A DNA stretch of 64,000 nucleotides from Meiothermus sp. CFH 77666. GTDB taxonomy: Bacteria > Deinococcota > Deinococci > Deinococcales > Thermaceae. Position numbers and translations under genes: made by a program. How positions within the stretch are numbered: the first letter of the stretch is position 1; each line of letters opens with the position of its first letter. The stretch is taken from the NCBI RefSeq assembly GCF_017497985.1, contig NZ_JAGDFV010000007.1, positions 1-64,000 of the forward strand, given 5' to 3'. Below, one piece after another: positions 7,938-15,695 of this stretch. The notes under the pieces were generated by a model. That model ran no database searches, was not told the origin of the DNA, and was given only the letters and a program-made list of their open reading frames with translations.

Positions 7938-9314
7938 TTATATACGCTCGAAATACCGCTTGCGCTCCCAGTCGGTCACGGCCCGGTTGAAGGCCTGCCA
8001 CTCGGTGCGGAAGAAGTGGGTGTAGTGCTCGTGGGCGGCCTCGCCCAGCGCCGCTTTGGCGAAGGCGCTCTGCGCGAAGCCCTCCACCGCCTCGCCCAGG
8101 GTGTAGGGTACGCGGGGCAGGTGGCGGGCCTGGTAGATGTCGCCCTGGAAGATGGCGGGTGGGGTGAGGTTTCGCTCGAGGCCATCCAGGCCAGAAGCCA
8201 GGGCCGCAGCCAGCGCCAGATAAGGGTTCAGGTCGGCCCCGCCGATGCGGCACTCGATGCGCAACGAAGAGCCGTGCCCCACCACCCGGAACCCGGCGGT
8301 GCGGTTGTCGTAGCTCCAGGCCAGCCGGGTGGGGGCCCAGGAGCCGTCCTCGTAGCGCTTGTAAGAGTTCACCGTGGGGGCGTAGAAGGGCATCAGGTCG
8401 GGTACGTGGGCAATCCAGCCCGCCAGAAACTGCCCGAAGACCTTAGACCCCTTCACCGGCCCGTAGCTTTCCTCCCCGGCAAAGGCGTTCTGCCCATCTT
8501 TCCAGAGCGAAAGGTGGATGTGGCTGGAGGAGCCCGCCTGGCCGTGGTGGGGCTTGGCCATGAAGGTCACCGAGAGGCCCATGCTGTCGGCAATTTCCTT
8601 GAGGCACTGTTTGAACAGCACGTGCCGGTCGGCCATTTCCAGGGCCTCGGCGTAGCGCACATTGACCTCGTGCTGCCCCAGGCCCCACTCGCCCTTGGAG
8701 TTCTCCACCGGGATCCCCGAGGCCTTGAGGTGCCGCCGCGCCGCAGCGGTAAAGGGCTCCTCGCGGGTGCCCTGCATCAGGTGATAGTCCTCCAGGTAGT
8801 AGCCGGCGGGCTCGAGGCCAGCATAGCCCTGCCGGTGGGCTTCCTGGTAGGGAATCTGGTACAGGTAGTATTCCAGCTCCGAGGCGGCCATCACCGTGTA
8901 ACCCAGGGCTTGGGCCCGCTCGAGCTGGCGCTTCAGCAGCGTGCGGGGCGCTACCTCCACCAGCGCGTGGGTGCGCTCGTCTTCCAGGTCGCAGAGCACA
9001 ATGGCGCTTTTCTCGAGCCAGGTCGCGGGCCGCAGGGTGGCCAGGTCGGGCACCAGGTGAAAGTCGCCGTAGCCCAGCTCCCAGTTGGCAAAGCGGTAGC
9101 CCTGCACCGGCTCCATCTCCATGTCGGTGGTGAGCAGGTAGTCGCAGCCGTGGGTGCCGTGGTGGGCCACGTGCTCCACGAAGAACTCGGCCTCGAAGCG
9201 CTTGCCCATGAGCCGCCCGTAGTGGTCAGGAAAGGCCACCAGCACGGTCTCAATCTCGCCCGCGCTTACCTTTTGTGCCAGCCAGTTGAGTTTTTCTTCG
9301 GCGCTTTGCGCCAT
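7938..9314 (-). CDS. Glutamine-synthetase-like gamma-glutamyl amine ligase (GlnA4/PuuA type)
   Basis: A 458-residue member of the glutamine synthetase superfamily. Metal and ATP motifs are intact: ASELEYYLY, EWGLGQHEVNVRYAEAL, SSSHIHLSLW, NSYKRY and RIGGADLNPYLALAA. The context (amine permease, alcohol and aldehyde dehydrogenases, amidotransferase-like hydrolase) argues for ligation of glutamate to an organic amine rather than ammonia. Known relatives of this type are PuuA (putrescine) and Streptomyces GlnA4 (ethanolamine). The start is ATG 9312-9314, with AAGGAGGT just upstream. The preference for ethanolamine rests on the permease and the SDR, not on residues I can read here. Confidence 0.82.
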   Translation of the reverse strand: MAQSAEEKLNWLAQKVSAGEIETVLVAFPDHYGRLMGKRFEAEFFVEHVAHHGTHGCDYLLTTDMEMEPVQGYRFANWELGYGDFHLVPDLATLRPATWLEKSAIVLCDLEDERTHALVEVAPRTLLKRQLERAQALGYTVMAASELEYYLYQIPYQEAHRQGYAGLEPAGYYLEDYHLMQGTREEPFTAAARRHLKASGIPVENSKGEWGLGQHEVNVRYAEALEMADRHVLFKQCLKEIADSMGLSVTFMAKPHHGQAGSSSHIHLSLWKDGQNAFAGEESYGPVKGSKVFGQFLAGWIAHVPDLMPFYAPTVNSYKRYEDGSWAPTRLAWSYDNRTAGFRVVGHGSSLRIECRIGGADLNPYLALAAALASGLDGLERNLTPPAIFQGDIYQARHLPRVPYTLGEAVEGFAQSAFAKAALGEAAHEHYTHFFRTEWQAFNRAVTDWERKRYFERI

Positions 9315-9437
9315 TCATACCTCCTTGGGTTATACGCCAGAAGTCGAACCCAGAAACGTGCAGTCCTGCGTCGAACCCCATGGGCAACAGGTGGGCTTCT
9401 TGGTGCCTCAACCAGTACCGGTTATCCATCGGGGCCT

Positions 9438-9513
9438 CCACGGTAAGCGCAAAAACGCCCACGGGGTGGCTAACTGCTTCACCAGGTTGAGCCGTCTAAC
9501 AAGCTTACCGTGG
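9438..9513. promoter_or_regulatory. 11-bp perfect inverted repeat between permease and ligase genes
   Basis: CCACGGTAAGC at 9438-9448 pairs exactly with GCTTACCGTGG at 9503-9513 across a 54-nt loop. It sits in the 205-nt gap between the permease stop (9520) and the ligase start (9314). No T-run follows on either strand, so it could be an RNA-processing or attenuation structure inside the operon, or a protein-binding pair of sites. Confidence 0.45.
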
Positions 9514-9519
9514 GGTGAA

Positions 9520-10977
9520 TTAACGAATCTCCCGCTGCGCCTCGGCAATGAGGGCGGCCTCTTCCTCGGGGGCCTGGGCCACCAGGCGGAAGCGGCTATA
9601 GAACCAGTAGTAGGCCATCATCAGCACCACGAAGACGGCAGTGCCCACCACGCCGGGCCGGTAGCTCTCCACCGCGAAGGTAGCGCCCAGGCAGACCAGT
9701 GCCAGAATGGCCCCCACCCAGGCCCCCGGCACGCCCAGGGGGCTCTTGTAGGGCCGGGGCAGATCGGGGCGGGTGCGGGCCAGGCGGATATAGGCGAACA
9801 TCACCATGGCATAGGAGATCACCGCACCAAAGACCGCCATGTTCAAAAGCGCGGCCCCCACGCTATCGGAGAAGGTGCTGATCAGCACGCACATCAAGAA
9901 GCCCACCACCGCACCCAGGATGAGCGCAAAGTGCGGGGTGTGGTAGCGGCTCACGATGGAAAGCCCGGTAGGCAGATAGCCGGCCCTCGAGAGGGCAAAA
10001 ATGAGCCGCCCGTAGGCGTAGATGATGGCGTGGAAGCTGGCCACCAAGCCGGTAATGGCAATGAGCGTCAGGAAGGTGCTGGTCGCCGCATCACCAAAGA
10101 CTGCCTTGAAGCCGAGTTCCAGGGGGGCGCCCGACTCCCCTACTTCCTTGGCACCCGCCACGCCGGTATTGAGAATCAGGGTCAGCACCGAGAGCACCAG
10201 CAGGGTCAGGATGCCCAGAATAAGCGCCCGGGGCATGTCGCGCACCACGTCGTGCGACTCCTCGGCGGCCAGGGGTAACTGCTCGATGGCCAGGTAGAAC
10301 CAGATGGCAAAGGGCAGGGCCGCAAAAACCCCGTACCAGCCGAAGGGGAGGAAGCTCGAGCCCCCCTCTGCCGGCGCAATGTTAAAGACCTTATCCCAGC
10401 TAAACGCACCGGAGAACCCGGCGGCTACGTAGAAAAAGACCAGCACCGCCAGCGCCAGCAGGGTCACGATCAGCGAGACCCGGAGGGTCAGGGCGGTGCC
10501 GCGGATATTGATACCCACAAAGATAGCGTAAAAGACCGCCCACCAGATCCAGGCCGGCACCCCCGGGATCAGGGCGTTCATGTAGCCCGCAATGCCCACC
10601 ACAATCACCGCTGGGGTGATCACGTACTCGATGAGGTCGGTCACCCCGTTCAGATAGGCCCAGTTGGGGCCAAAGGCGTTGCGGGTGAAGGAGTAAAAGC
10701 CTCCGGCGTGGGGCAGGGCGGTGGAGAGCTCGGCGATGGAGAGCACCATGGTCACATACATCACCGCTACCACGATGGTGGCCAGCAAAAGCCCGCCAAA
10801 GCCCCCCGCAGCCAGCCCGAAGTTCCAGCCGAAGAAGTCGCCCGAGATAACCGCCCCCACCCCCAGGCCCCACAAAAGCACCCAGCCCGCGCTCTTGCGC
10901 AGGCGCCGCTTCTCCAGATAGGTGTTGTCTACATCTACGTAGTGTGCCCCGCGTACTTCTTTGGGTTTGTTGTCCAT
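9520..10977 (-). CDS. APC-family amine permease, ethanolamine permease type
   Basis: 485 residues with about 12 hydrophobic segments. The N-terminus reads KSAGWVLLWGLGVGAVISGD followed by FFGWNFGLAAGG, the pattern characteristic of ethanolamine permeases in the amino acid-polyamine-organocation superfamily. Family glycines are conserved (SIAELSTALPHAGGFYSFTR). It is an inner-membrane importer, probably proton-coupled. It follows the regulator by 25 nt with GGAGGT before the ATG, so regulator and permease are cotranscribed. Polyamine or amino acid transport cannot be excluded from sequence alone. Confidence 0.75.
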   Translation of the reverse strand: MDNKPKEVRGAHYVDVDNTYLEKRRLRKSAGWVLLWGLGVGAVISGDFFGWNFGLAAGGFGGLLLATIVVAVMYVTMVLSIAELSTALPHAGGFYSFTRNAFGPNWAYLNGVTDLIEYVITPAVIVVGIAGYMNALIPGVPAWIWWAVFYAIFVGINIRGTALTLRVSLIVTLLALAVLVFFYVAAGFSGAFSWDKVFNIAPAEGGSSFLPFGWYGVFAALPFAIWFYLAIEQLPLAAEESHDVVRDMPRALILGILTLLVLSVLTLILNTGVAGAKEVGESGAPLELGFKAVFGDAATSTFLTLIAITGLVASFHAIIYAYGRLIFALSRAGYLPTGLSIVSRYHTPHFALILGAVVGFLMCVLISTFSDSVGAALLNMAVFGAVISYAMVMFAYIRLARTRPDLPRPYKSPLGVPGAWVGAILALVCLGATFAVESYRPGVVGTAVFVVLMMAYYWFYSRFRLVAQAPEEEAALIAEAQREIR

Positions 10978-11002
10978 GTGAGCTACCTCCCACCAGCCCG
11001 CT

Positions 11003-12457
11003 TCAAGCCCGTTCGTATGAAACCCGCAGACGGATCAGTTTTGCCAGCTCTTTCACCCCCTCTTCCAGACCTTCGGCGGTCTGGGCTCCAAAACACAGCC
11101 GGAAGTGCATGGCCTGGTCGGCCTGTACCAAAAAAACCTCACCCGGAGTAATGGCCACCCCCTGGGCCAGGGCCTGGTGGTGCAGCTCGAGGTTCGAAAA
11201 CAGCCGGGGCAGGCTGACCCAGCAGGAGAACCCCCCTTCGGGATGGCTCCAGCACACACCTTCAGGCATGTGGCGCTTCAGGGCCTGGAGCAGCACATCC
11301 CGGCGCTTCTGGTAGATGGGAATCACCTGCCTCAGGTGCTGCTTGAGACCGCCCTGGCGGATGAACTGGGCCGCCGCCCGCTGCAACAGGGGCGGGGGGC
11401 CGGTGATGTCGGAGACGTTGTGCAGGGCGGTGAAGCGCTCGAGCAGGGCCGGAGAGGCCACCAAATAGCCAATGCGGAGCCCCGGCATCAGCACCTTGGA
11501 AAGGCTGGCCAGATGAACGACCTGGGCTTCCAGGCCCATCTCCTGGGCCAGGGCCAACAGCGGGGTGGGGGGCACCTTCTGGTAGCTCAAAAGGCCCAGG
11601 GTGTCGTCTTCGACCAGGGTAAAGCCGTAGGTCTGGGCCAGCTCCAGAAGCCGCCTGAGCCGCTCTTCGCGGAAGCGCAGCCCGGTGGGGTTGTGGTAGC
11701 TGGGAATGGTGTAGTAAAAGCGGGGGCGGTGGCGTTTTAGCAGGGCCTCGAGCTCCTCCAGCCGGGGGCCTTCTGCATCCAGCTGCACTGGCAGGGGTTT
11801 GAGGCGGAACTGCTTGAGGATGCCCAACAAACCCAGGTAGGTGGGCTCTTCCAGGAGCACCTCTTCGCCGGGTTCGGCCAGGGCCCGGCAGACCAGGGCC
11901 AGCCCCTGCAACCCCCCCACCGTAACCAGCACCTCTTCGGGGTCGGCCCTCACCCCGCGCTGTTCGAGCAGCTCGCTAAGGGAGACCCTGAGCTCCGGCT
12001 CCCCCATTACCGAGCCGTAGCCAAACACCTCTTTGGCCAGGGGTTTGAACGCCTCCAGGCAGGCCCAAAAAGCTTCGTAGGGAAAGAGCGCCGGGTCGGC
12101 GGTAGCCAGGGCCAGGTTGTGCAGTACCCGGGTGTGCTGCAAGCGGTGCAGGTCGGAGAGCACCGAGTCGGGCTCCAGCCGCTCGCTAAAGCTGGGCTGT
12201 GCGGTGGGCTGGGCCTGCGCACTCACAAAAGTACCCCGCCCCACCACCGACTCGATCAGCCCGTCGGTTTGCAGCTCGCGGTAGGCGTTGTGAATGGTGA
12301 GGCGGGTGGTGCCGACCTCGCGGGCCAGGGCCCGTACCGTGGGCAGGCGGGTGCCGGGGGGTAGTTCGCCCTTGGCAATGCGGGTGCGAAACTCCTCGGC
12401 AATATGACGGTACAACGCCATATGTTTGTCATGCCGAAGCTTGACCCGCATCCCCAT
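11003..12457 (-). CDS. MocR-type regulator: GntR winged helix fused to aminotransferase domain
   Basis: 484 residues. An N-terminal GntR winged helix occupies about 12-80 (PPGTRLPTVRALAREVGTTR, then NAYRELQTDGLIESVVGRGT). A long linker leads into a fold-type I aminotransferase domain with the PLP-Lys motif (VVHLASLSKVLMPGLRIGYL), YHNPTG, and a C-terminal Arg region. MocR proteins such as GabR and PdxR bind PLP and sense amines or amino acids. It is the first gene of the operon and likely controls it. A 7-bp hairpin covers its ribosome binding site, and direct and inverted repeats lie farther upstream. Confidence 0.88.
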   Translation of the reverse strand: MGMRVKLRHDKHMALYRHIAEEFRTRIAKGELPPGTRLPTVRALAREVGTTRLTIHNAYRELQTDGLIESVVGRGTFVSAQAQPTAQPSFSERLEPDSVLSDLHRLQHTRVLHNLALATADPALFPYEAFWACLEAFKPLAKEVFGYGSVMGEPELRVSLSELLEQRGVRADPEEVLVTVGGLQGLALVCRALAEPGEEVLLEEPTYLGLLGILKQFRLKPLPVQLDAEGPRLEELEALLKRHRPRFYYTIPSYHNPTGLRFREERLRRLLELAQTYGFTLVEDDTLGLLSYQKVPPTPLLALAQEMGLEAQVVHLASLSKVLMPGLRIGYLVASPALLERFTALHNVSDITGPPPLLQRAAAQFIRQGGLKQHLRQVIPIYQKRRDVLLQALKRHMPEGVCWSHPEGGFSCWVSLPRLFSNLELHHQALAQGVAITPGEVFLVQADQAMHFRLCFGAQTAEGLEEGVKELAKLIRLRVSYERA

Positions 12458-12460
12458 AGG

Positions 12461-12479
12461 CCCTCCACTGGATGGAGGG
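12461..12479 (-). promoter_or_regulatory. Hairpin over the ribosome binding site of the MocR gene
   Basis: CCCTCCA (12461-12467) and TGGAGGG (12473-12479) are perfect complements with a 5-nt loop. On the mRNA the right part of the stem contains GGAGGG, the Shine-Dalgarno sequence for the ATG at 12457. It could sequester the site, or be a dyad bound by a protein at the transcription start just downstream of a TATAAT box (12481-12486). Confidence 0.5.
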
Positions 12480-12480
12480 C

Positions 12481-12486
12481 ATTATA
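12481..12486 (-). promoter_or_regulatory. -10 element (TATAAT) upstream of the amine operon
   Basis: A consensus TATAAT on the minus strand, 18 nt from the regulator start codon. No consensus -35 lies 16-18 bp upstream, as expected for an activator-dependent promoter. The repeats at 12525-12563 lie farther upstream, where an activator would bind. Confidence 0.5.
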
Positions 12487-12524
12487 TGCACAAGGTTAAA
12501 GCGGGGGAAAGGTACAAGTGAGCA

Positions 12525-12563
12525 GATTGTGCTAGGACAATCTTATATGACCTAAGACAAATC
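12525..12563. promoter_or_regulatory. Candidate MocR operator: dyad plus direct repeat
   Basis: GATTGT (12525-12530) and ACAATC (12537-12542) form a perfect dyad. CTAGGACAATC (12532-12542) recurs as CTAAGACAAATC (12552-12563), 20 bp apart, about two helical turns. MocR regulators commonly bind spaced direct repeats, so this is the most likely binding region for the adjacent regulator. Confidence 0.45.
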
Positions 12564-12667
12564 CTGAGTTGGATTATGCTTTTATCCAAACCTTTTGCAC
12601 ACAGGAAGACGGTGGACTGGTTGCGGTTCTGGCCGCCCAGGCAGTACAACCCCTGGGCTCACCCCAC

Positions 12668-14557
12668 TCAAGCCAGGCCCTCGAGCCCATCTGCCACCTC
12701 CGCCCAGCGGCTAAAGGCCTGCTCGAGGGCAGCCTCGAGCCGGTGCTGCTCCTGGGCAATCTGGGTGTACTCGCTGTGGTGCAGGCCCGGCTGGTTGGCC
12801 CTGGCCAGCGTCGCCTCAAGCTGGGCCTCGAGTTCGGCAATCTCGGCTTCCAGGCGTTCTTTCTCGCGCTCCAGATGCCAGCGCCCTTTGGCCCTGGGGG
12901 GCTTCGGATTCTGGGTTTCGACCCTGGAGACCGGACGCCCCTGCTTCCTGGGCACCACCTCGGCTTTGCGGCGCTCGAGGTACTCGCCGGGCGGGCCTGG
13001 ATAGTCGGCAAACTCCCCCTCGTAAACGTGCCAGGTGCGCGTGGCCAGTTGATCGAGGAAAAACAGGTCGTGCGAGACCAGCAGCAGGGTGCCGGGGTAG
13101 GCCAGCAGGGCTTGCTCGAGGGCCTCCACCGTTTCTAAATCCAGGTGGTTGGTGGGCTCGTCCAGCACCAGCAGGCTGGCTTGCTGCAACGAGAGCGCCA
13201 GCAGGGCCAGCCGGGCCCGCTCGCCCCCGGACAGGCTCTTTACCTGCTTGTACTGGGCTTCGTAGGGAAACATCCAGGCCCCCAGCGCAGCATGGGCCTT
13301 CTCGCCCAGCATCCGGTAAAGCGTCTCGAACAGGGTGAGTTCGGGGTCGAAGCCCGAAAGCTTCTGGTCGTAGTAGCCAACCCGCACCCCCGGCCCGGTT
13401 TTGACCCGGCCCGCGGGGTGGTCGGAAGGCAGCAGCCCCAGGAGCACCTTGAGCAGGGTGGTTTTGCCAGCCCCGTTAGGGCCAATGATAGCGATGCGCT
13501 CGCCATTCCGAACCAGCAGATTAGGAATTTCAAAGAGCCTCCGCGCCCCCAGGGTTTTTTGCAGGTTCCAGCCCTCCAATACCCGCTCGGCGGTGACCTC
13601 TTTTTCGACTGGAAAGCGTATCCGCACGGTGGGGTCGTCCGACTCGGGAGCTTCGGCCGCCTCCTGCATGAACTGCTCCAGGCGAGCTTCCAGGCTGTGA
13701 AGCCGCCTGGCGTGTTTGGCGCTGCTATGAGCCCAGCGCTGGGCCTGCTCCAGGATGCCCTCGCGCCGCTCCTTTTCCTTGAGCCAGTTGGCATATTCGC
13801 GGGCTTCCTGTTCTTCCTGTAGCGCCCGTTCGCGGCGAAAAGCGGAGTAGTTGCCTTCGTAGAGCTTGAGCCTGCCCTTGCGCAGCCAGGCCACCCGCTC
13901 CGTCACCTGGTCGAGAAACTGCCGGTCGTGCGAGACCGTGACCGTGGCCCCCCCGAAGGATTGCAGGAAGTTCACCAGCCAGGCCACCATCTCGAGGTCG
14001 AGGTGGTTGGTGGGCTCGTCCAGCAAGAGCGCATCCGCCCCCGAAAGCAGCAAAGCGCCCAGTGCCAGCCGCCGGGTCTCGCCCCCCGAGAGTACGCTGG
14101 CTTTTTCCTGTTCCCGCCCCTCGAAGCGCAACCCCTTGAGCACGGCCTCGTAACGCGAACGCTGCTGATAGCCCCCAATGGCCTCGTAGCGCTCGTGCAG
14201 CTCTTCCCAGCGATGGTAGACCTCGGGATCGGCCAGGTGGGTTTCCAGCCGGGCCAGTTCGGCTTCCATGGCCTGTATCCGGGCAAACCCACGCTTGAGC
14301 ACGCTTTCTACGGTATCGCCGGGGCCGTACTGGGGATCCTGGGGCAGCAGCTCGAGGTGCACCCCCTCGGTACGGTGAACACGCCCCGAGCTAGGCTGCA
14401 ACTCCCCCATCAGCAAGCGCATCAGGGTAGTCTTGCCCGAGCCATTGGCCCCCACCAGGGCCAGGCGGTCGCCGTGGCGCAGTTCCAGGCTCACCCCATC
14501 CAGCAGGTCGCGCGCGCCCAGGGTGTATTCGATTTGCTCGGCAAAAACAATCCGCAC
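12668..14557 (-). CDS. ABC-F family ATPase (ribosome-associated translation factor type)
   Basis: 629 residues when started at GTG 14557 (VRIVFAEQIEYTLGARDLLD). It has two ABC ATPase domains without membrane segments: Walker A GANGSGKTT and GPNGAGKTT, signatures LSGGETRRLALGALLL and LSGGERARLALLAL, and Walker B followed by DEPTNHLDLE in both halves. A charged interdomain linker (KEKERREGILEQAQRWAH) and a C-terminal coiled coil (ERLEAEIAELEAQLEATLAR) fit the Uup/YfmR-like ABC-F group, which acts on ribosomes or branched nucleic acids. The open frame extends to 14797, but the extra residues look non-coding. No clear Shine-Dalgarno precedes the GTG. Confidence 0.85.
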   Translation of the reverse strand: MRIVFAEQIEYTLGARDLLDGVSLELRHGDRLALVGANGSGKTTLMRLLMGELQPSSGRVHRTEGVHLELLPQDPQYGPGDTVESVLKRGFARIQAMEAELARLETHLADPEVYHRWEELHERYEAIGGYQQRSRYEAVLKGLRFEGREQEKASVLSGGETRRLALGALLLSGADALLLDEPTNHLDLEMVAWLVNFLQSFGGATVTVSHDRQFLDQVTERVAWLRKGRLKLYEGNYSAFRRERALQEEQEAREYANWLKEKERREGILEQAQRWAHSSAKHARRLHSLEARLEQFMQEAAEAPESDDPTVRIRFPVEKEVTAERVLEGWNLQKTLGARRLFEIPNLLVRNGERIAIIGPNGAGKTTLLKVLLGLLPSDHPAGRVKTGPGVRVGYYDQKLSGFDPELTLFETLYRMLGEKAHAALGAWMFPYEAQYKQVKSLSGGERARLALLALSLQQASLLVLDEPTNHLDLETVEALEQALLAYPGTLLLVSHDLFFLDQLATRTWHVYEGEFADYPGPPGEYLERRKAEVVPRKQGRPVSRVETQNPKPPRAKGRWHLEREKERLEAEIAELEAQLEATLARANQPGLHHSEYTQIAQEQHRLEAALEQAFSRWAEVADGLEGLA

Positions 14558-14827
14558 AACAGCCAGTTTAGCAAGCGGAGCATTCTGGGAGACTTGCCGG
14601 GGTTGAATGGGGTGCGTCCCAAAATCAACCAATGAACCCAGACGGTCAATCCCCCTTGGGGTGCTGCACAAAGCTCTATCCAAGCCCCCGTAGGGGTACT
14701 CGGTCTGCGCCGGAAGGTCAGTGCCGCTATGGTGATCGGCATCCAGAGGGGTTTCACGGCGAGTTGGGGTTGTTGAGGCTGGTTGAAACAGGGACACACC
14801 CGGTTGAATGTGATCGAATTCGTCTCA

Positions 14828-15400
14828 TCAGCCCTTCCGGGTCATTCGCAAACCCCGCAAGGCCACCGCCAGGCTCACCCCCAGAAACGCCCAGAACCCC
14901 ATGCCAGTGGGCCAGAATGCGATCAGGGCGTAGATGTACCCCACCAGGGCCCCCACCGGAATGGGGTACCAGCTACCCCGATGGTTTTTCCAGTACAGTT
15001 GCCAGTACAGGCCCGCTACGGCCAAACCAATCCCCACAGCCACCAGCGTGAGGGTGGGGTACAAATAGCCAAAAAAACCCAGGGTGGGGGCAATGCCCCC
15101 CCCGCCCCGAAAGCCGAAGTAGAGTGGCCAGTTATGGCCCGCCACCACCGCCAACCCCATCAGGGGCATGGCCCAGGGCGCCTGGGCCCACTGGCTCAGG
15201 TAGGCCACCAGAACCCCCTTGAGCACATCGGCCAGTGCCACCGCAATACCCCATGCAGGCCCCAGTTGTCGAAAAGTCCCACTGGCGCCGGGGGTATCCC
15301 GTTCGGCCAGGTTGAAACCCCGGATAATCCCGGCAATGCGCCCAAAGCTGAGCGAACCCACCAGATAGGCCACCACCACCCACACCAAGTCCATAGCCAC
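14828..15400 (-). CDS. PlsY-like glycerol-3-phosphate acyltransferase, divergent
   Basis: 190 residues with about five membrane segments, following the PlsY plan: AYLVGSLSFGRIAGIIRG near the N-terminus, a first loop GASGTFRQLGPAWG, a second VVAGHNWPLYFGFRGGGGIA, and a third cytosolic loop. Canonical PlsY has GSGNxGxTN in loop one and a GGKG core in loop two. Here the Asn residues and the Lys are replaced, so acyl-phosphate chemistry may be altered or this may be a paralogue. The start is GTG 15400 or ATG 15394; a TAGCAT box ends 8 nt before the GTG. Confidence 0.7.
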   Translation of the reverse strand: MAMDLVWVVVAYLVGSLSFGRIAGIIRGFNLAERDTPGASGTFRQLGPAWGIAVALADVLKGVLVAYLSQWAQAPWAMPLMGLAVVAGHNWPLYFGFRGGGGIAPTLGFFGYLYPTLTLVAVGIGLAVAGLYWQLYWKNHRGSWYPIPVGALVGYIYALIAFWPTGMGFWAFLGVSLAVALRGLRMTRKG

Positions 15401-15561
15401 TGCTTTCTATGCTAAACGGTTTGGGCGACAACCATTGAGTTGCCAATAGCCAAAATAAAGACCAACGCAAGGCCCTAAACCAACCTTCTGGCAAGGGTTA
15501 TGAAACACCTCCTTCACCAAGCGATACCAACTCTGGGTGGTGGGTATTGAATGTCTCGACC

Positions 15562-15589
15562 CCACCTCCCACTTCCCACCTCCTACCTC
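15562..15589. repeat. Heptamer repeat tract, class C (4 units)
   Basis: Four consecutive 7-bp units CCACCTC, CCACTTC, CCACCTC, CTACCTC in perfect register. Confidence 0.75.
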
Positions 15590-15663
15590 CTTGTAAAGAT
15601 GGCATGCAGTTTTTGGGTTCTCGTAGCCCAGATTGTGTGATAAACTAAGGTCGGATTCATAAA

Positions 15664-15675
15664 GAAAGCGCTTCC
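15664..15675. promoter_or_regulatory. LacI-family operator GAAAGCGCTTCC
   Basis: A near-perfect 12-bp dyad with the central CG step typical of LacI-family operators, 20 nt before the regulator's GTG start. It suggests autoregulation. Confidence 0.55.
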
Positions 15676-15695
15676 ATACAAAAAAGGAACGTGCT

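Larger units (their letters stand above)
15401..15695. other. Divergent intergenic region with heptamer tract and operator
   Basis: A 295-nt gap between the PlsY-like and LacI-type genes. It holds short GCCAATA-like units (about 15442-15455), an ATACCAACT motif (15524-15532), four class C heptamers (15562-15589) and the GAAAGCGCTTCC operator (15664-15675). No coding potential is seen. Confidence 0.6.

Noticed and set aside
7864-8253. Upstream extension of the SDR gene
   Set aside because: The extra 130 residues overlap the ligase gene in another frame, are Pro/Gly/Arg-rich and non-homologous. ATG 7863 has a proper ribosome binding site.
7878-9446. Long open frame on the plus strand opposite the ligase gene
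   Set aside because: It mirrors the GC-rich codon pattern of the glutamine-synthetase-like gene and contains no family sequence. The same holds for the large antisense frames at 16816-18468 and 32954-34570.
5688-12457. Putrescine (Puu) pathway as the main reading of the amine operon
   Set aside because: PuuB-type amine oxidase is missing and an alcohol-type SDR is present instead. The permease reads as ethanolamine type. Putrescine remains possible but fits less well.
14558-14797. N-terminal extension of the ABC-F gene
   Set aside because: The sequence before GTG 14557 lacks ABC-F character, and the shorter form has the standard length.
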